This document shows positions 1-9,945 of a DNA stretch of 64,000 bases, in pieces (the stretch's first letter is position 1; every line of letters starts with the position of its first letter). The notes under the pieces were generated by a model. It was not told the DNA's origin. It searched no databases and saw nothing but the letters and a program-made list of their open reading frames with translations. The stretch lies in NCBI RefSeq assembly GCF_008728515.1, contig NC_044989.1:73433754-73497753 (forward strand). Direction: 5' to 3'. Origin of the DNA: Papio anubis (Eukaryota > Chordata > Mammalia > Primates > Cercopithecidae). Made by a program: the position numbers and the translations under genes.

Positions 1-255
1 GCAGGTCTCAAAGGTTCCCTGGGTGCTGCGCTGTCATCTCCTCCCTTTTATTAGGCAGTTGGGGTAGTGGTTAAATGCAGACTTTAAGTTTACAGGAGAA
101 ACAAGCGACAAAGGAACATGCTAACCACTACCAGAGAGATGCCATCAGCTACATTGAGAAGGAGGGGAATTCTACAGGGACGAACAACTGTTTCTTCAAC
201 AAAGAGGAAGGGAAAAGAGGAAGAGAGAACTAACAGATTAAAAGATACAAAAGAG

Positions 256-550
256 GCCAGGTGCAGTAGCTCACGCCTGCAACCCCAGCACTTTGGGAAG
301 CCGAGGCGGGTGGATCACCTGAAGTCAGAAGTTTGAGACCAGCCTGGCCAACATGGCAAAATCCCATTTCTACTAAAAATACACAAATTAGACAGGCGTG
401 GTGGCGTGTGCCCGTAATCCCAGGTACTTAGGAGGCTGAGGTTGGAGGATCACTTGAACCCGGGAGGCAGAGGTTGCAGTGAGCTGACATCATGCCACTG
501 CACTCCATCCTGGGTGACAGAGAGAGATTCTGTCTCCAAAATAAATAAAT
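256..550 (+). mobile_element. Alu SINE (AluS-like), full length
   Basis: Dimeric Alu from GGCCAGGTGCAGTAGC to a tail with AAATAAATAAAT. It is flanked by a perfect 16-bp target-site duplication AAAAGATACAAAAGAG (240-255 and 551-566). Confidence 0.95.
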
Positions 551-689
551 AAAAGATACAAAAGAGATACCCAAAGGTAATAATATGTGGAACTTACGGG
601 ATCCTGATTCAAACAAACCAACTACAAATAAATTATGTCATGATCAGGGAAATATAAATAGTGACTGGTTACTTGATGATATTAAGAAT

Positions 690-1055
690 TAATGGACGAG
701 ACATGGTGGCTCATGCCTGTAAATCCCAGCACTTTGGGAGGGTGAAGCAGAAGAATCGTTAGAGGCCAGGAGTTTGATACCAGCCTGGCAAAACAGCAAG
801 ACACCTGTCTCTACAAAAAAAAAAGAAAACAAAAAATATATATACACACATATACATACACACACACACACACATATATATGTGGCCATGCATGGTGGCA
901 CACCCCTGTAGTTCCAGCTACTCTGGAGGTTGAGGCCTGAGGATTGCTTGAGCCCAGGATCTCAAGGCTGCATTGAGCCATTAATTACTGTTCCACTGTA
1001 CTCCAGTGTGGGTGATAGACAGAAACCCTGTCTCTAAAAAAAAGAAAAAAGAAAT
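690..1055 (+). mobile_element. Old Alu (AluJ-like) with a TA/CA microsatellite in its middle A-rich linker
   Basis: Left arm at about 695-820, then A-rich DNA grown into a (TATACACA/CA)n tract at about 836-880, then a right arm starting GTGGCCATGCATGGTGG. Many substitutions in both arms suggest an old copy. Confidence 0.85.
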
Positions 1056-1089
1056 AATGATTTTAGGCGTGTTAAGGGCATGGTTATGT

Positions 1090-1600
1090 TAAACAAATAA
1101 AAAAAACCATTAATATCATGTGATAAAGAGAGCACTTCACCTCTGTGATATTCTTACCTCCAAACCCGTAACTCCGGTCTACTCAAAAGAAAGACATTAG
1201 GTAAACCCAAGTTGACGGACACTCTATAAAATATCTTCCAAAATTGTCAAGGTCATCAAAAACAAGCAAAGTCTGAGAAACTGTCCCAGGTACTATGACT
1301 GCCACAGACCAGAGGAGGCTAAAGAGACATGATGACTAAAGGTAACATGTTCCTGGATGGGATCCTGGGACAGAAAGGAGACATTAGTGTAAAAAATAGT
1401 AAAGTTAAGTCTGGAGTGTAGTTAATGATAACGTACCAATGTTAGTTTCTTAGTTTTGAAAAATATAAAGTGGCAATGCAAGACGATAATAGAGGACAAT
1501 GGGTGAGGGCTAGGCAGGAATTGTCTTTTGACTTCTCTAAGTGTGAAATTATTCCAAAACAAAAAAGTTTATTTGAAAAAAACCTAACCAAAGAGTCCTT
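1090..1600 (+). mobile_element. L1M-type LINE 3' tail
   Basis: It carries the block GTCAAGGTCATCAAAAACAA, then the GACATGATGACTAAAGGTAA and CTGGATGGGATCCTGG blocks and the end ATTCCAAAACAAAAAAG. These are recalled as the 3' UTR of mammalian-wide L1M elements. Another copy, inverted, is at 59950-60285. The exact subfamily was not determined. Confidence 0.6.
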
Positions 1601-1629
1601 ATTTTTTAGAGACACCTACTAGTAGGTTC

Positions 1630-1845
1630 AATGAAATGATGGGATATTTGGGCTTTGCTTCAGAATAATTCATTGGTTGGGTCGTGGGGATGGGTGTATA
1701 GATGAAACAAGGCTGGCTTTAAGTGGGCAACTGTTGAAGCTGGATGATGGATGCATAGGGGTTCACCGACAACTGTCTCCAGATTAGTATGTTTGTAAAC
1801 TTCCATAATAAAGTTGACAACAAACAAATAAACAAACAAACATGA
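1630..1845 (+). repeat. Probable old LINE-type tail, class uncertain
   Basis: It ends AACTTCCATAATAAAGTTGA followed by an (AAAC)n-rich tail, which looks like an old retroposon 3' end. I cannot name the family with certainty. Confidence 0.35.
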
Positions 1846-1847
1846 AC

Positions 1848-2010
1848 TCTGGAGCCAGACTTTCTGGGAAGTTACTTAATCTGTTTGTGTGCTGCAGTTT
1901 TCTTACCCATAAATTGGAGATCATTGCACCTGCCTCACAGTGTTGTTGTGAAAATTCAGTAAGTCAATACACAAAAAGGCTGGAATGATGCTTGGCTATT
2001 GTCACCATCT
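1848..2010 (+). mobile_element. MIR SINE fragment
   Basis: MIR order is visible: TCTGGAGCCAGAC, then ACTTAATCTGTTTGTGTGC, CAGTTTTCTTACCCATAAA, and CTGCCTCACAGTGTTGTTGTG. It has small deletions relative to the family. Confidence 0.7.
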
Positions 2011-2589
2011 TACAGAGAGAAAGATGGTCACAGACCACCAACACCCATCACCCTTTCTTCACACTCTGACCCTCCACAGCCTCCACCCTCTTTCTCCCCC
2101 TGTTCTCTTGCACAGGGAGACCCCTGAGGGAATAAAGAGGAGTTCTAGAGTGACTCCAGGGAATAAGGAAAGACCTTGTTGGGGAATAAGAGTCATGTCC
2201 CTGGCATGGGTGCTGGGAGTGAATCCTGGATTATCAACTACCTTGAAGCAGGCTTCTGTCAGGCCAGCACAAGGTACTATAAGCATATATTACACAATTA
2301 TTACATGCCAGAGCAGGACACAGAGATGTGGGCTGGGCCCTAAAGGAGCTCATCAACCCAGTATATACATGGCCAATCTTTGTGTCTTTAGACTCACCTC
2401 CTTAAAGACACCCCAACTCTGGAATATCTCAGCACTGATTAATCTTACACTGTCAAACATGCCCCCATTTGGTTGCAATTTTATAAGATCCCTAAGGGAC
2501 AATTTGGAGAAAAGTTGGTCCACCTTTCCAATCACAACCTTACAAGTCAATTTAATTCAAGTCCACAAAGCCCTACTGAATTGTCTCCA

Positions 2590-3430
2590 GGATATTCATG
2601 TATACAACAAACCTTCATTAAGTACCTCTTAACTACCAGGCACTGTGATGAGCCTTGGAGAGTCAACAGGGAGTGAAGGCAGGCACAGCCTCCACTTCCA
2701 CAAAGTCCATAGTTGAAAGGGAAACACAGATGGCAAAGAAATACTCATCACAAATCAATGTATACACTGAGATAGGTGTTTGCAGTAAGGAAACAGTCAA
2801 AAATTCAACCTGGGAGTGGCAGGAGGCTTCTCCAAGAAAGTGATGCTTCATGGATACACCAGGGATGAGGAAGAGTGGGAACAAGAGTTGCAGGCAGAGG
2901 AAGAGGTGATGTTCCAAGCAGATGGCCCAGTGGTGGGAGGGAACATGGTGGGTTCAGAGGCTGAAAAGCAGCCAGTGTGATGTGAAGGAGGGTGCGAGGT
3001 GTGGGTGGTTGGGTGGTGGGATTCAAGGAAGAAGTAGTCAGTGGGGTGGGCCACGTATACTTTGGGGGCCCCTTCAGAAGTTAGGTCTTTATCTCAGAAG
3101 CAGGGGAAGCCATTGGAGGGTATTTAAATGTGCAAGGGTGTGGGGAGTCCCTTGATCAGATCTGTATCGTTGGGACTCTGCCTTGCAGAAGGAGGAAGGA
3201 CTGGAAGAGGGACAGAGTGGAAGCAGGGAGACATGTTGTGAGGCTACTGCAGTGACCCAGGAAGTAGACGATGGGGGCTTGGTTTAGGATTCTGGCAATA
3301 GAGATGGGTGGACTTGAGAGCTGTGTAAGAGGTAAGATCACTGGGCCTCTGGTTGCACTTAAAGGATGAGGGAGAAGAAGGAAAGAACAGGCAGCTCCCA
3401 GGCTTCTGGCTGCACTGATTGGGTGACAAG
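2590..3430 (-). mobile_element. L2 LINE fragment, reverse orientation
   Basis: It starts with a reverse L2 3' end (CATTAAGTACCTCTTAACTA then CCAGGCACTGTGATGAGCC). It continues with degenerate L2 body features such as AGCAGGGAGACATGTTGTGA and GAGGCTACTGCAGTGACCCA. Divergence is high, so the boundaries are approximate. Confidence 0.55.
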
Positions 3431-4469
3431 TTGAGCTGCTTGCAGAGCCAGGGAGCCATGCGGCAGGAGCAGGTGTGGACTAGAGAGAAGATCCTTAACA
3501 TGGATGAATCAGATGCAACATGCTTTATGCAGGTCACTATGCTGGGGAGGGGAGCTTCAAAAGTGGATACAACAAACACTAAATTTTACTGCCTGCAGGA
3601 GCAGTGCCAGGAAGAAGTACCGTATGGCTGCAGGAACAGGGTAGCCTCAAATGTTTATCTATTGCTCTAGAGCAGTGCTCACAGTAAAGGGCTCAGTCAT
3701 ATAAGCTACTAAGACATATTTGATAAACGTCCGTTGGGTAACTGAATGTCCCAAGTGCCACATACAGATAACAGACACCAAGGAAAAAAAAAAACCACAC
3801 AAATCTTTTACTCGGCACATTACTATATGCCTAACTTGTCTCTATCAGGGCAAGACAGAGGCAGAGAAGGCCCAGTTCAGCCCCTTCTCGCAAAAGGCCT
3901 GCAGGGGATTTGAGGAAACCAAGTCATCACACAGCAAACATTTAGAAGACCACAGGGCACTGTATGGAGAGCTATGAGGATCCGACTCAGGTGGCCAAAG
4001 AGGTGTGCGGGAGGGAGTCTGCAATCTCATGGGACCAGAGGGAAAAAGGGACCAGAGGCATAGGGAGCAAGTGTTTGCCTGAGAGGCAGGCCCGACTGAG
4101 CCTGTAAGGATGAGCAGAATGGGGGTGGGAGCGGTGATAGGCAATGTAATAAGGTCACTCAAGTCCAAGCAGGGACACCCCGACAATCTCACCCTAGATG
4201 GCCTCCTACACTGGAAGGAAGATGTCAGTCTCACCTCGGATACCTACATGCTGAGATGGCCTACTTTTAAAAGGAATTAAAGTCCTGTTAAGAAACACTG
4301 GGGACATTTTTTTCAGACGGCTCAGGAGCCAAGTTCCCTAATAATCAGCAAAGCTCGGGGTCCCCCTTTGCTGGAACCAATCCCCCTTTCACCACCACAA
4401 CAAAAAAAATTAAAAAAAAAAAAAAAAGCCACCGCACCGACCTTTGTACAATTTCCTTTCTTCCTGCAA
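3431..4469. other. SFXN5 intron sequence with no recognised feature
   Basis: Mixed-composition DNA with no open frame resembling a known protein and no clear repeat, apart from a short A-rich tract at about 4400-4428 just left of the CpG island. Confidence 0.5.
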
Positions 4470-5306
4470 AGTTCTTTTCTGGCCGCCTCGGCTGCCGCCC
4501 ACCCCCGGCAAGCCCCGGTTCACTTCAGCGGTCTCTCTGCCCGTTTCCCAATAAATTCCGTCTCCTCGGTGCAGGAGGCACGGGAGCCCGAGGGTCTGCG
4601 GCGCGGGAGCGGCCCCTCCCCGGCTCCGGTCTCCGGGCCCAGCCAGGCGCCCGGACTCCGCGTTGCACCCCCGCCTCCGCAGTCCAGGGCCGAGTCGGCG
4701 ACGCCCCAGCGGGGGTCCCGGAGGGAAAGGACCCCTGTCGCCGTGCCCCGAAGAGCCCGAGCGGGTGTGCCCAGAGCCAGTGCCCGGCGACGCAGGGGCC
4801 CAGGCGCGGGAGACCCTCCGCAGAGGAAGCAGCGAGGGAGAGGCTGGGGGGGTTCCCGGGCGACAGCCCCTCGGAGGGACGACGGCCCCAGGGGATGACA
4901 CAGCGTTTCCCTCACACGCCCCGGCTACATCCCCGCAGGGCATCGGCCGGCTTGCTGCGCCAGCGAATCCTCAACCCAAGAAGGGGAGCAGGGACAGGGG
5001 ACGCCAGACCGCCGCTCGCCTCCGCACTCGCCCCCCCAACCTGCCGCGCGCGCCGGGCCCGGCTTGGGGGCCAGGGCTGGGGAGTGACCGCTGGGCGCGA
5101 CGCTGCCCGGCGGTTCCGCCAGCAGCTCGAAAGGAACGTCAGTCCCCACCGGGGGAAAAAGTTAGAAGGCATCCCGGTCACGCCAACTTCCCATCCAGGG
5201 CCGGACTAGAACTTTGCGCCCGGGGCGGGCGGCTGCACAACCCGGAGCGACCCTGAGCAGCCGCTCGAAACCGGGCGCTCGGGACCTTGACCGCAGCCAG
5301 CGGTGG

Positions 5307-5423
5307 CCAATCACAGGGCGCCGCGGGCGGGAAAGGCTAGAGGACGCGGACAGCCGGGGAGTGACGGCGCCAAGGACCAATGGGAAGCCACGGTGAGAGT
5401 CCGTGCCCGCCCCGCTGACCAAT
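5307..5423 (+). promoter_or_regulatory. Cluster of three CCAAT boxes (NF-Y-type)
   Basis: CCAAT occurs at 5307-5311 (GGCCAATCACAG), 5377-5381 (GGACCAATGGGAAG) and 5419-5423 (TGACCAATGGGAAA), all in the same orientation. The last two share GACCAATGGGAA. They lie 160-375 bp inside intron 1 of SFXN5 and point rightwards. NF-Y binding is inferred from the motif. Confidence 0.55.
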
Positions 5424-5580
5424 GGGAAAAGGGTGGCTGTGGCCGAAGTCCCCCCTGGGCTAGCTGCAGGCTCCGCTGGCCGCCGGTGGGAGACCCTCGG
5501 GCGGAAGGGGACTTTGGAGGGGAGTTTGCTGGTCGTCTCTCTGCCACCCGCCGGCCCGCAGACCACAGCCCGGTCCTCAC

Positions 5581-5682
5581 CTGCTGGAAGCGGGGTTTGC
5601 CCAGTTGGAAAGGAGGTGCATCGCTCGAGGCGTTAGCGGCACTAGCCGCCGCCACCGATGCTGTAGTCGCTGTATCCGCCAT
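5581..5682 (-). CDS. SFXN5: Sideroflexin-5, coding exon 1 (partial gene)
   Basis: SFXN5 is a multi-pass mitochondrial inner-membrane protein of the sideroflexin family; family members carry serine or other small substrates, and SFXN5 has been linked to citrate transport and is brain-enriched. This exon encodes the first 34 residues, beginning MADTATTASV and ending GKPRFQQ, which I recognise as the SFXN5 N-terminus. The start at 5682 has a strong Kozak context (GGCCATGGCG). The frame is open a few codons upstream but contains no other ATG. The exon ends in CAGCAG followed by the donor GTGAGG at 5580, phase 0. The 34 residues are alanine/serine-rich and contain no membrane segment; the transporter core is in exons outside the window. 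Relative to the human protein as I recall it, residues 10 (V) and 17 (N) appear to differ. Confidence 0.92.
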
Positions 5683-5760
5683 GGCCACTGACGCCCGCAA
5701 TCTCCGGCCCTTTTAAAATGTCCCTCCTCGGCCCCCGCCACAGCTGCCTCTCCCGATTGG
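5683..5760 (-). promoter_or_regulatory. SFXN5: SFXN5 5' UTR and core promoter region
   Basis: Directly upstream of the SFXN5 start codon. It has a TTTTAAAA element at 5711-5718 and an ATTGG (CCAAT on the SFXN5 sense strand) at 5756-5760. The transcription start cannot be placed exactly; the TTTTAAAA box lies so near the ATG that it may not act as a TATA box. Confidence 0.5.
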
Positions 5761-5797
5761 CCCTAAGCAACCGCAGCGAGCGGGAGGCGCAAGGGGT

Positions 5798-5812
5798 TGT
5801 GGGGAGTGTAGT
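5798..5812 (-). promoter_or_regulatory. ZNF143/SBS-like motif
   Basis: On the minus strand the sequence reads ACTACACTCCCCACA, close to the ACTACAATTCCCAG core bound by ZNF143/THAP11 in many CpG-island promoters. It lies about 120 bp upstream of the SFXN5 start codon and next to a CCAAT box. Confidence 0.5.
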
Positions 5813-6394
5813 TTTTCGCGTCCCGACGCTTGCAACCCTAGACTGCAGAGAGTTGCGGCCGTCCGGGGAGGTCTCGGTGCCCGCTGTCCGCGTTGCAAGG
5901 TGCAAGGTCGGCAGCCCAGGAAGGGTGTTCCTGTACGACGACCACGTGCCACCCCTCGCTGCTTACTTGCCCCCAGAAGTTAGAGTGGCTGCCGTGGGCG
6001 TCGCTCCTGGGGCCAGGCAGCCCAGAAGGGTCCCATTCAAGTGGGCCCGACTTGGGACCAGATGGGCAAAGACTCCAGGCAGAGTAGGGTTAACCGCAGA
6101 AGGCTTTCTGCAAGGAGTTGCACTGCGGAACCTTCTCGTCGTTTCCTCCGTCGTCACCCTGCCCACTCGTCCTGTGCTCTCCCGCTGTCCTGACACTCAG
6201 TTCCTGGAGCATGCTGGGGCCTGCCCACCCCGCGACCCCTGAACATTCTGTACCGAGAAGACTAAATCTTCGCCTGATGCTGGCTCTCTTTCTGGCTTTA
6301 GCCTAAACATTGCATTTCCCAGTCCATCACTCTGCTTCCACAAAATCCCATAGAGGCTCCGTGGCACCCAGCACTTCTCTTTTGCACTCACAAT

Positions 6395-6535
6395 TACTTA
6401 CTGTTCTGGATAGTCTTTCTTACTGTAAGGTTCACAGGGCAGGGGCTATGACTTTTTGATTCACTTCAGTTTTCTGAGCCAGACGTAAGAGGGCTCACAG
6501 TAGAGACTCAAGTAAGTGTTGGCTGTGAGTTCATC
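6395..6535 (+). mobile_element. L2 LINE 3' end
   Basis: Degenerate L2 3' terminus: ACTGTAAGGTTCACAGGGCA, then GGGGCTATGACTTTTTG, then CAGTAGAGACTCAAGTAAG, matching the usual order 'ACTGTAAGCTCC..GGGCAGGGAC..GTAGGCACTCAATAAATG'. Confidence 0.6.
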
Positions 6536-7029
6536 AGTGGGGGATTAAGAGCCCTGACAGCCTTCACCTTGTCTGGCCAACCAAGGAAGATCCCTCCTGG
6601 GCCTAATTCCCGGGCAGGAGAAGAACCTGGGACTAGGGCGGGTGGGGAGGGCGTTAGGTAAGGGGGAGTATCACAGATTGTGGAGTAAGCACCAGCATGG
6701 ATAATGAACACACACAGTTGTAGAATGGATTAGCTGAAGATACCCAGCTGAACTACCTGGTCAGTGAGCCAGACTTGGGGAGTGGAGAAGCTGCCTCTTT
6801 TGCCCAAGATGACAGTAGAAATATTTGGTCTTCTAGGGAACCCCACTTGGGGTCTCATTAGTCTCATGGTGGACTGCAGGGTTGGCTCATGTCTGCCAGT
6901 GTTTCTGGACACTACACGGGCTGTGGCAGTCAAAGTTTTTCATCCTCTAGTAGTTGAACCACAAGAAGTACTTTTCATAAAGCTGGAGGGAGATTTTAGC
7001 TAGCCATGAAGAACAATTTGTATCTTGGA

Positions 7030-7145
7030 TTTGTATCTTATCTTCCCCTGCTAGACCATGCAATTTGAGAATAGGAATCTATTTCTTACCCTCTGTATTA
7101 CCAATAAATGGGCCCATCTTAGGTGCACAATAAATGTGGGTATCC
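7030..7145 (+). mobile_element. L2 LINE 3' end
   Basis: CTAGACCATGCAATTTGAGA followed by CTATTTCTTACCCTCTGTAT and GGTGCACAATAAATGTGGG resembles a diverged L2 3' end. Confidence 0.5.
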
Positions 7146-7317
7146 TGGGAGTCAGAAAATACTAAGTTCAGGCTACTGGGCAACACTGTGTTACTGCCCT
7201 GATGTCAGGGCAGGGACAGGGCCATCCAAGAATCCCATCACCCTGATTTAAGGTGCCTTCTCCCACAGCAGCCTCCTGTACCTGTTCATTCCAAAACAGG
7301 AACACAACAGAGCCACC

Positions 7318-9461
7318 TGCAGTACATGAATGTTTTATTCTTCATAAAGTGCTTAAAACATGAAGAACAAGCTCTTTATAAAGAGCCTTACAACTAGGAA
7401 GACAAACAGCAAAGCAGAACCATTCCTGCTCCCTGCCCAACCCACCTGCAACTCTCCTCCAAGTGTGGCTAGGAGAAGAAACATCAACAAGGACCCTGGG
7501 CTTCAATTCAACAACTCCTCTGAAGCCATCCATGCCCTGGGCATTAGGGAGGCCCACAATCAAAGGTCAGGGCCTGGGCTGGGACTGAATAAAGCCCAGA
7601 GGAATCCCCAGTAGGGGGGGTGACTCCCTGCTCTCAGAAAAGGTACTTACTTCTCTAATACCCAATGACCCCCAAAAGCATGACTGAAACCCTGGGAACC
7701 AGTGGACACTTTTCTCAGCTTTGATGAGTGGAGTTTAAGGTAGATAATGTTACAGGCGCTTTCCTCCATGTGTAGCGCTCCTCTGCTCCATCCTGGCGGC
7801 AGACAGACATCACCCAGAGGGCACGTGTCTGCCTGAGGCCTTCCAAAAGCAAGCCCACAGGCCCTCTCCTGAAGAAGTGGTGGTCCCAGAGGAGCTCTTG
7901 CCTCCTTACTAAGCCATAAGTATCCTCCTTCAGCACCTCGTCAGCCCCCTTTTTTGCTAATTCAGGGTGCCCCAAGCCGCCAAAGTTCCCTGCAGATGCC
8001 TTGGGGAATCCTACCACGTTTTCTGCGAGCAAACCAGGGGCTGGGCCAAATGCCAGGCACTTCATTTCAAAGTGCACTGCAGGCAAGCCCCTGGGGCAGA
8101 AGGGACAGGCTGAGACAGCAGCTTAGTGGATGGATGGGAGGGCAACAAAGGCTTTTTCCTAAGTATAGGTGTCTCCCACAGGCATAGTGGGACCTCCCAC
8201 TTCCAGGCAAGCTGACTGGTCTAGCATGGCTAAGTCCTGAGGCCAAACAGAATGAGAGTGAGCAGGGTAGCCCCAGGCCTGCCTGCCTGCCCGCCTGCCC
8301 AGCAGTGTTTATCCTGGGATCCTCCTATTGGTTGAAGGAGGAGAAGACAGCAGGAAGTTTGAGGGAGCAGCAACTTGGCCAGATCAAGAGATTAACTCCA
8401 GGGGAGGGGAAGAGCCCACAGTAGGGCTGCCCATTCCCATTCCCAGGGCCCTGAGAGAGCCATCCCTATGTACTCAACAGGTGAGAGGGGGACGCCACAC
8501 AGCGGGAGAGGTCGACATCCAGGGGCTCTTGACCCCGCACACAAAAGGCACATTTTAATTGGTTTCCAAAAGTTCAAACCCTGCAGTAACACAGAGTTTT
8601 GGCATCTGGACAGGCAACAAGAATAGACATGGAGGCTTGATCCCCAAAACATAAGCAGCCCCAAGCCCCAGCCTGGAGGGGTCTACACATTGGAGGTGGT
8701 CAAGAGCTCGAAAAGCAAAAAGGTATTCTCCCCGCACCCGCCCCTGCACCCCACACTTTCCCATGTGACACTTGTGGAAAGGTCAGAGGAGGCAGGGAGC
8801 AGCCTGAAGCACACACATCATCCACCTCTGTCCACACGGCACTCGCCCCACAAACAGCGCCAGACTGAAACAGACTCAGGACATGGCAGAGACTGACCCA
8901 GACCACACAGGCTCCTTGCTCTCAGGAGAATGGGTGTGAGGCTGAAGAGCAGGCACCCTGGTTGCCCATAACTCACAGATAAACAGGCAGCGTGGTCGCT
9001 GTCCCAGGAATACTAGAAGCCCCTCCAGGGATTGGAGGGAAGTGAAGGGGATGGGGCTTTGGCTGTGGGAAGAAATGGCTGACCATCCTTGGGGGGTAAT
9101 AAAGTATGTGCTAGCAACCAGTCTTGTCCCAGATTACCGCATCAAGTTACAGCTCACCCCTGCTCTGTCTTGGGGGAAGAGTTCCAATTCCCTGGGGCCC
9201 CCAAAGCTGAGGGGTAGGAAAACAGGCAGGTGGGAAAGACCCAGGGCTCCCAAAGATACACAAATTGTGCACAGAACCTGATGCCTCCAAAGGGAATCCA
9301 GAGGGCCCCCCTTCCAGCAGCCCCAGTCAAGGCAGGAGGGAGAGGAACAAGGAGTGACAAGGCAAGACCGACGATGCCCCACTGCAGATGAGAGTTCAGC
9401 AGGAGGGAGGGCGGGCAGCAGCAGGTCCATGCCAACCCTCCTGGGGGTGGGGTGAGGAAGG
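7318..9461 (-). other. RAB11FIP5: RAB11FIP5 3' UTR
   Basis: About 2.1 kb from the stop codon at 9462-9464 to the inferred cleavage site near 7318. It has no recognised transposons. A possible proximal poly(A) variant, ATTAAA on the minus strand, is at 8554-8559. A CCTG/CCCG-type short repeat lies at about 8276-8302. Confidence 0.75.
7334..7339 (-). terminator. RAB11FIP5: RAB11FIP5 poly(A) signal AATAAA
   Basis: AATAAA reads on the minus strand at 7339-7334. A CA dinucleotide about 15 nt further on (7319-7318) suits cleavage, and a GT-rich element (GGCTCTGTTGTGTTCCTG) follows, the normal arrangement of a vertebrate poly(A) site. Confidence 0.75.
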
Positions 9462-9665
9462 CTATTTGGGGGGGCCCGGGGGGATCTGCAGCAGTGTGGG
9501 TGAGGTCTCCATGATCCGCACCAGCAGCCGGTCGATGTAGCTCTCCAGCTCCTGCACATGCTCGTCCCGCTGGCTCAGCTCCCGCTCCCGCTGCAGGAGC
9601 AGGCTGATGAGCTCATCGTGGGTCAGGTGGTAGTACTTGGCTGACTGGTCCAGCACAGCTGAGTC
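9462..9665 (-). CDS. RAB11FIP5: RAB11FIP5 exon 5: C-terminal Rab11-binding domain
   Basis: This exon encodes residues 587-653 of the short isoform, from DSAVLDQSAKYYHLTHDEL to IPPGPPK and a stop. It contains the coiled-coil plus conserved Rab11-binding region (FIP-RBD) with the signature YIDRLLVRIME, which in this family dimerises and binds GTP-Rab11 (and Rab25) on recycling endosomes. The charged heptad-like stretch LLLQRERELSQRDEHVQELE supports the coiled coil. The acceptor is CCGGCCTCAG/GACTCA; joining is phase 0 after exon 4. The summed exons give 653 codons, equal to the human protein length as I recall it, which supports every exon boundary called here. Confidence 0.97.
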   Translation of the reverse strand, partial: DSAVLDQSAKYYHLTHDELISLLLQRERELSQRDEHVQELESYIDRLLVRIMETSPTLLQIPPGPPK

Positions 9666-9945
9666 CTGAGGCCGGACCGAAGACAGTGAGCAGGGGAGCC
9701 CTAGGCCGGGGTGCCCGCCTGCCTGCCCCCCTGCCCGCCTGCCTGCTGCCCTGCCCGCCAACACCTAAGTTTCACCACCGCAAGGCCCCGGGCTGCCTGT
9801 CTCCAATGCCAGAGGCGCCCTAACTGGCTTCAGGACTCTGACATGGGGGACCTGGCCTGCTCCCTGTCCCACCCTCCCCAGGATCAAGCCCTGAGACTCC
9901 ACCACATATTCTGTCAGATGACCCCCACACCTTGCTGGGCCTTAC
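9666..9945 (-). other. RAB11FIP5: RAB11FIP5 intron 4 (280 bp)
   Basis: GTAAGG donor at 9945 and CAG acceptor at 9668-9666. It contains a pyrimidine-rich CCTG/CCCG short repeat at about 9717-9762 (plus strand GCCTGCCTGCCC), the second such tract in this gene after the one in the 3' UTR. Confidence 0.85.

Larger units (their letters stand above)
1..5580 (-). other. SFXN5: SFXN5 intron 1 (5' part; continues past the window start)
   Basis: Everything left of the exon 1 splice donor (GTGAGG reading down from 5580) is first intron of SFXN5; the next exon lies outside the window. It contains two Alus, an L1M-type tail, a MIR, an L2 in reverse orientation and most of a CpG island. I see no second coding exon of the sideroflexin family in it. 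Confidence 0.85.
4470..5870. promoter_or_regulatory. SFXN5: CpG island of the SFXN5 promoter
   Basis: GC content and CpG frequency rise sharply at about 4470 and fall off after about 5870. SFXN5 exon 1 lies near the right edge, so most of the island is downstream of the start codon, in intron 1. This asymmetry leaves room for alternative first exons or an antisense or divergent transcript, but no such exon can be shown from sequence alone. Confidence 0.8.
5871..7317. other. Short intergenic interval between RAB11FIP5 3' end and SFXN5 promoter
   Basis: About 1.4 kb separates the SFXN5 CpG island from the RAB11FIP5 cleavage site. It contains two L2 3' ends and an E-box (CCACGTGCC near 5942). 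No coding potential was recognised. Confidence 0.6.

Noticed and set aside
4368..5716. Several overlapping open frames of 100-200 codons on both strands in the SFXN5 CpG island
   Set aside because: High GC removes stop codons; the products are Arg/Pro/Gly/Ala-rich with no similarity, apart from the real SFXN5 exon 1.
5718..6242. A 174-codon plus-strand frame diverging from SFXN5
   Set aside because: GC-rich promoter flank, no recognised protein, no splice or Kozak support. A divergent non-coding RNA is possible but cannot be shown.
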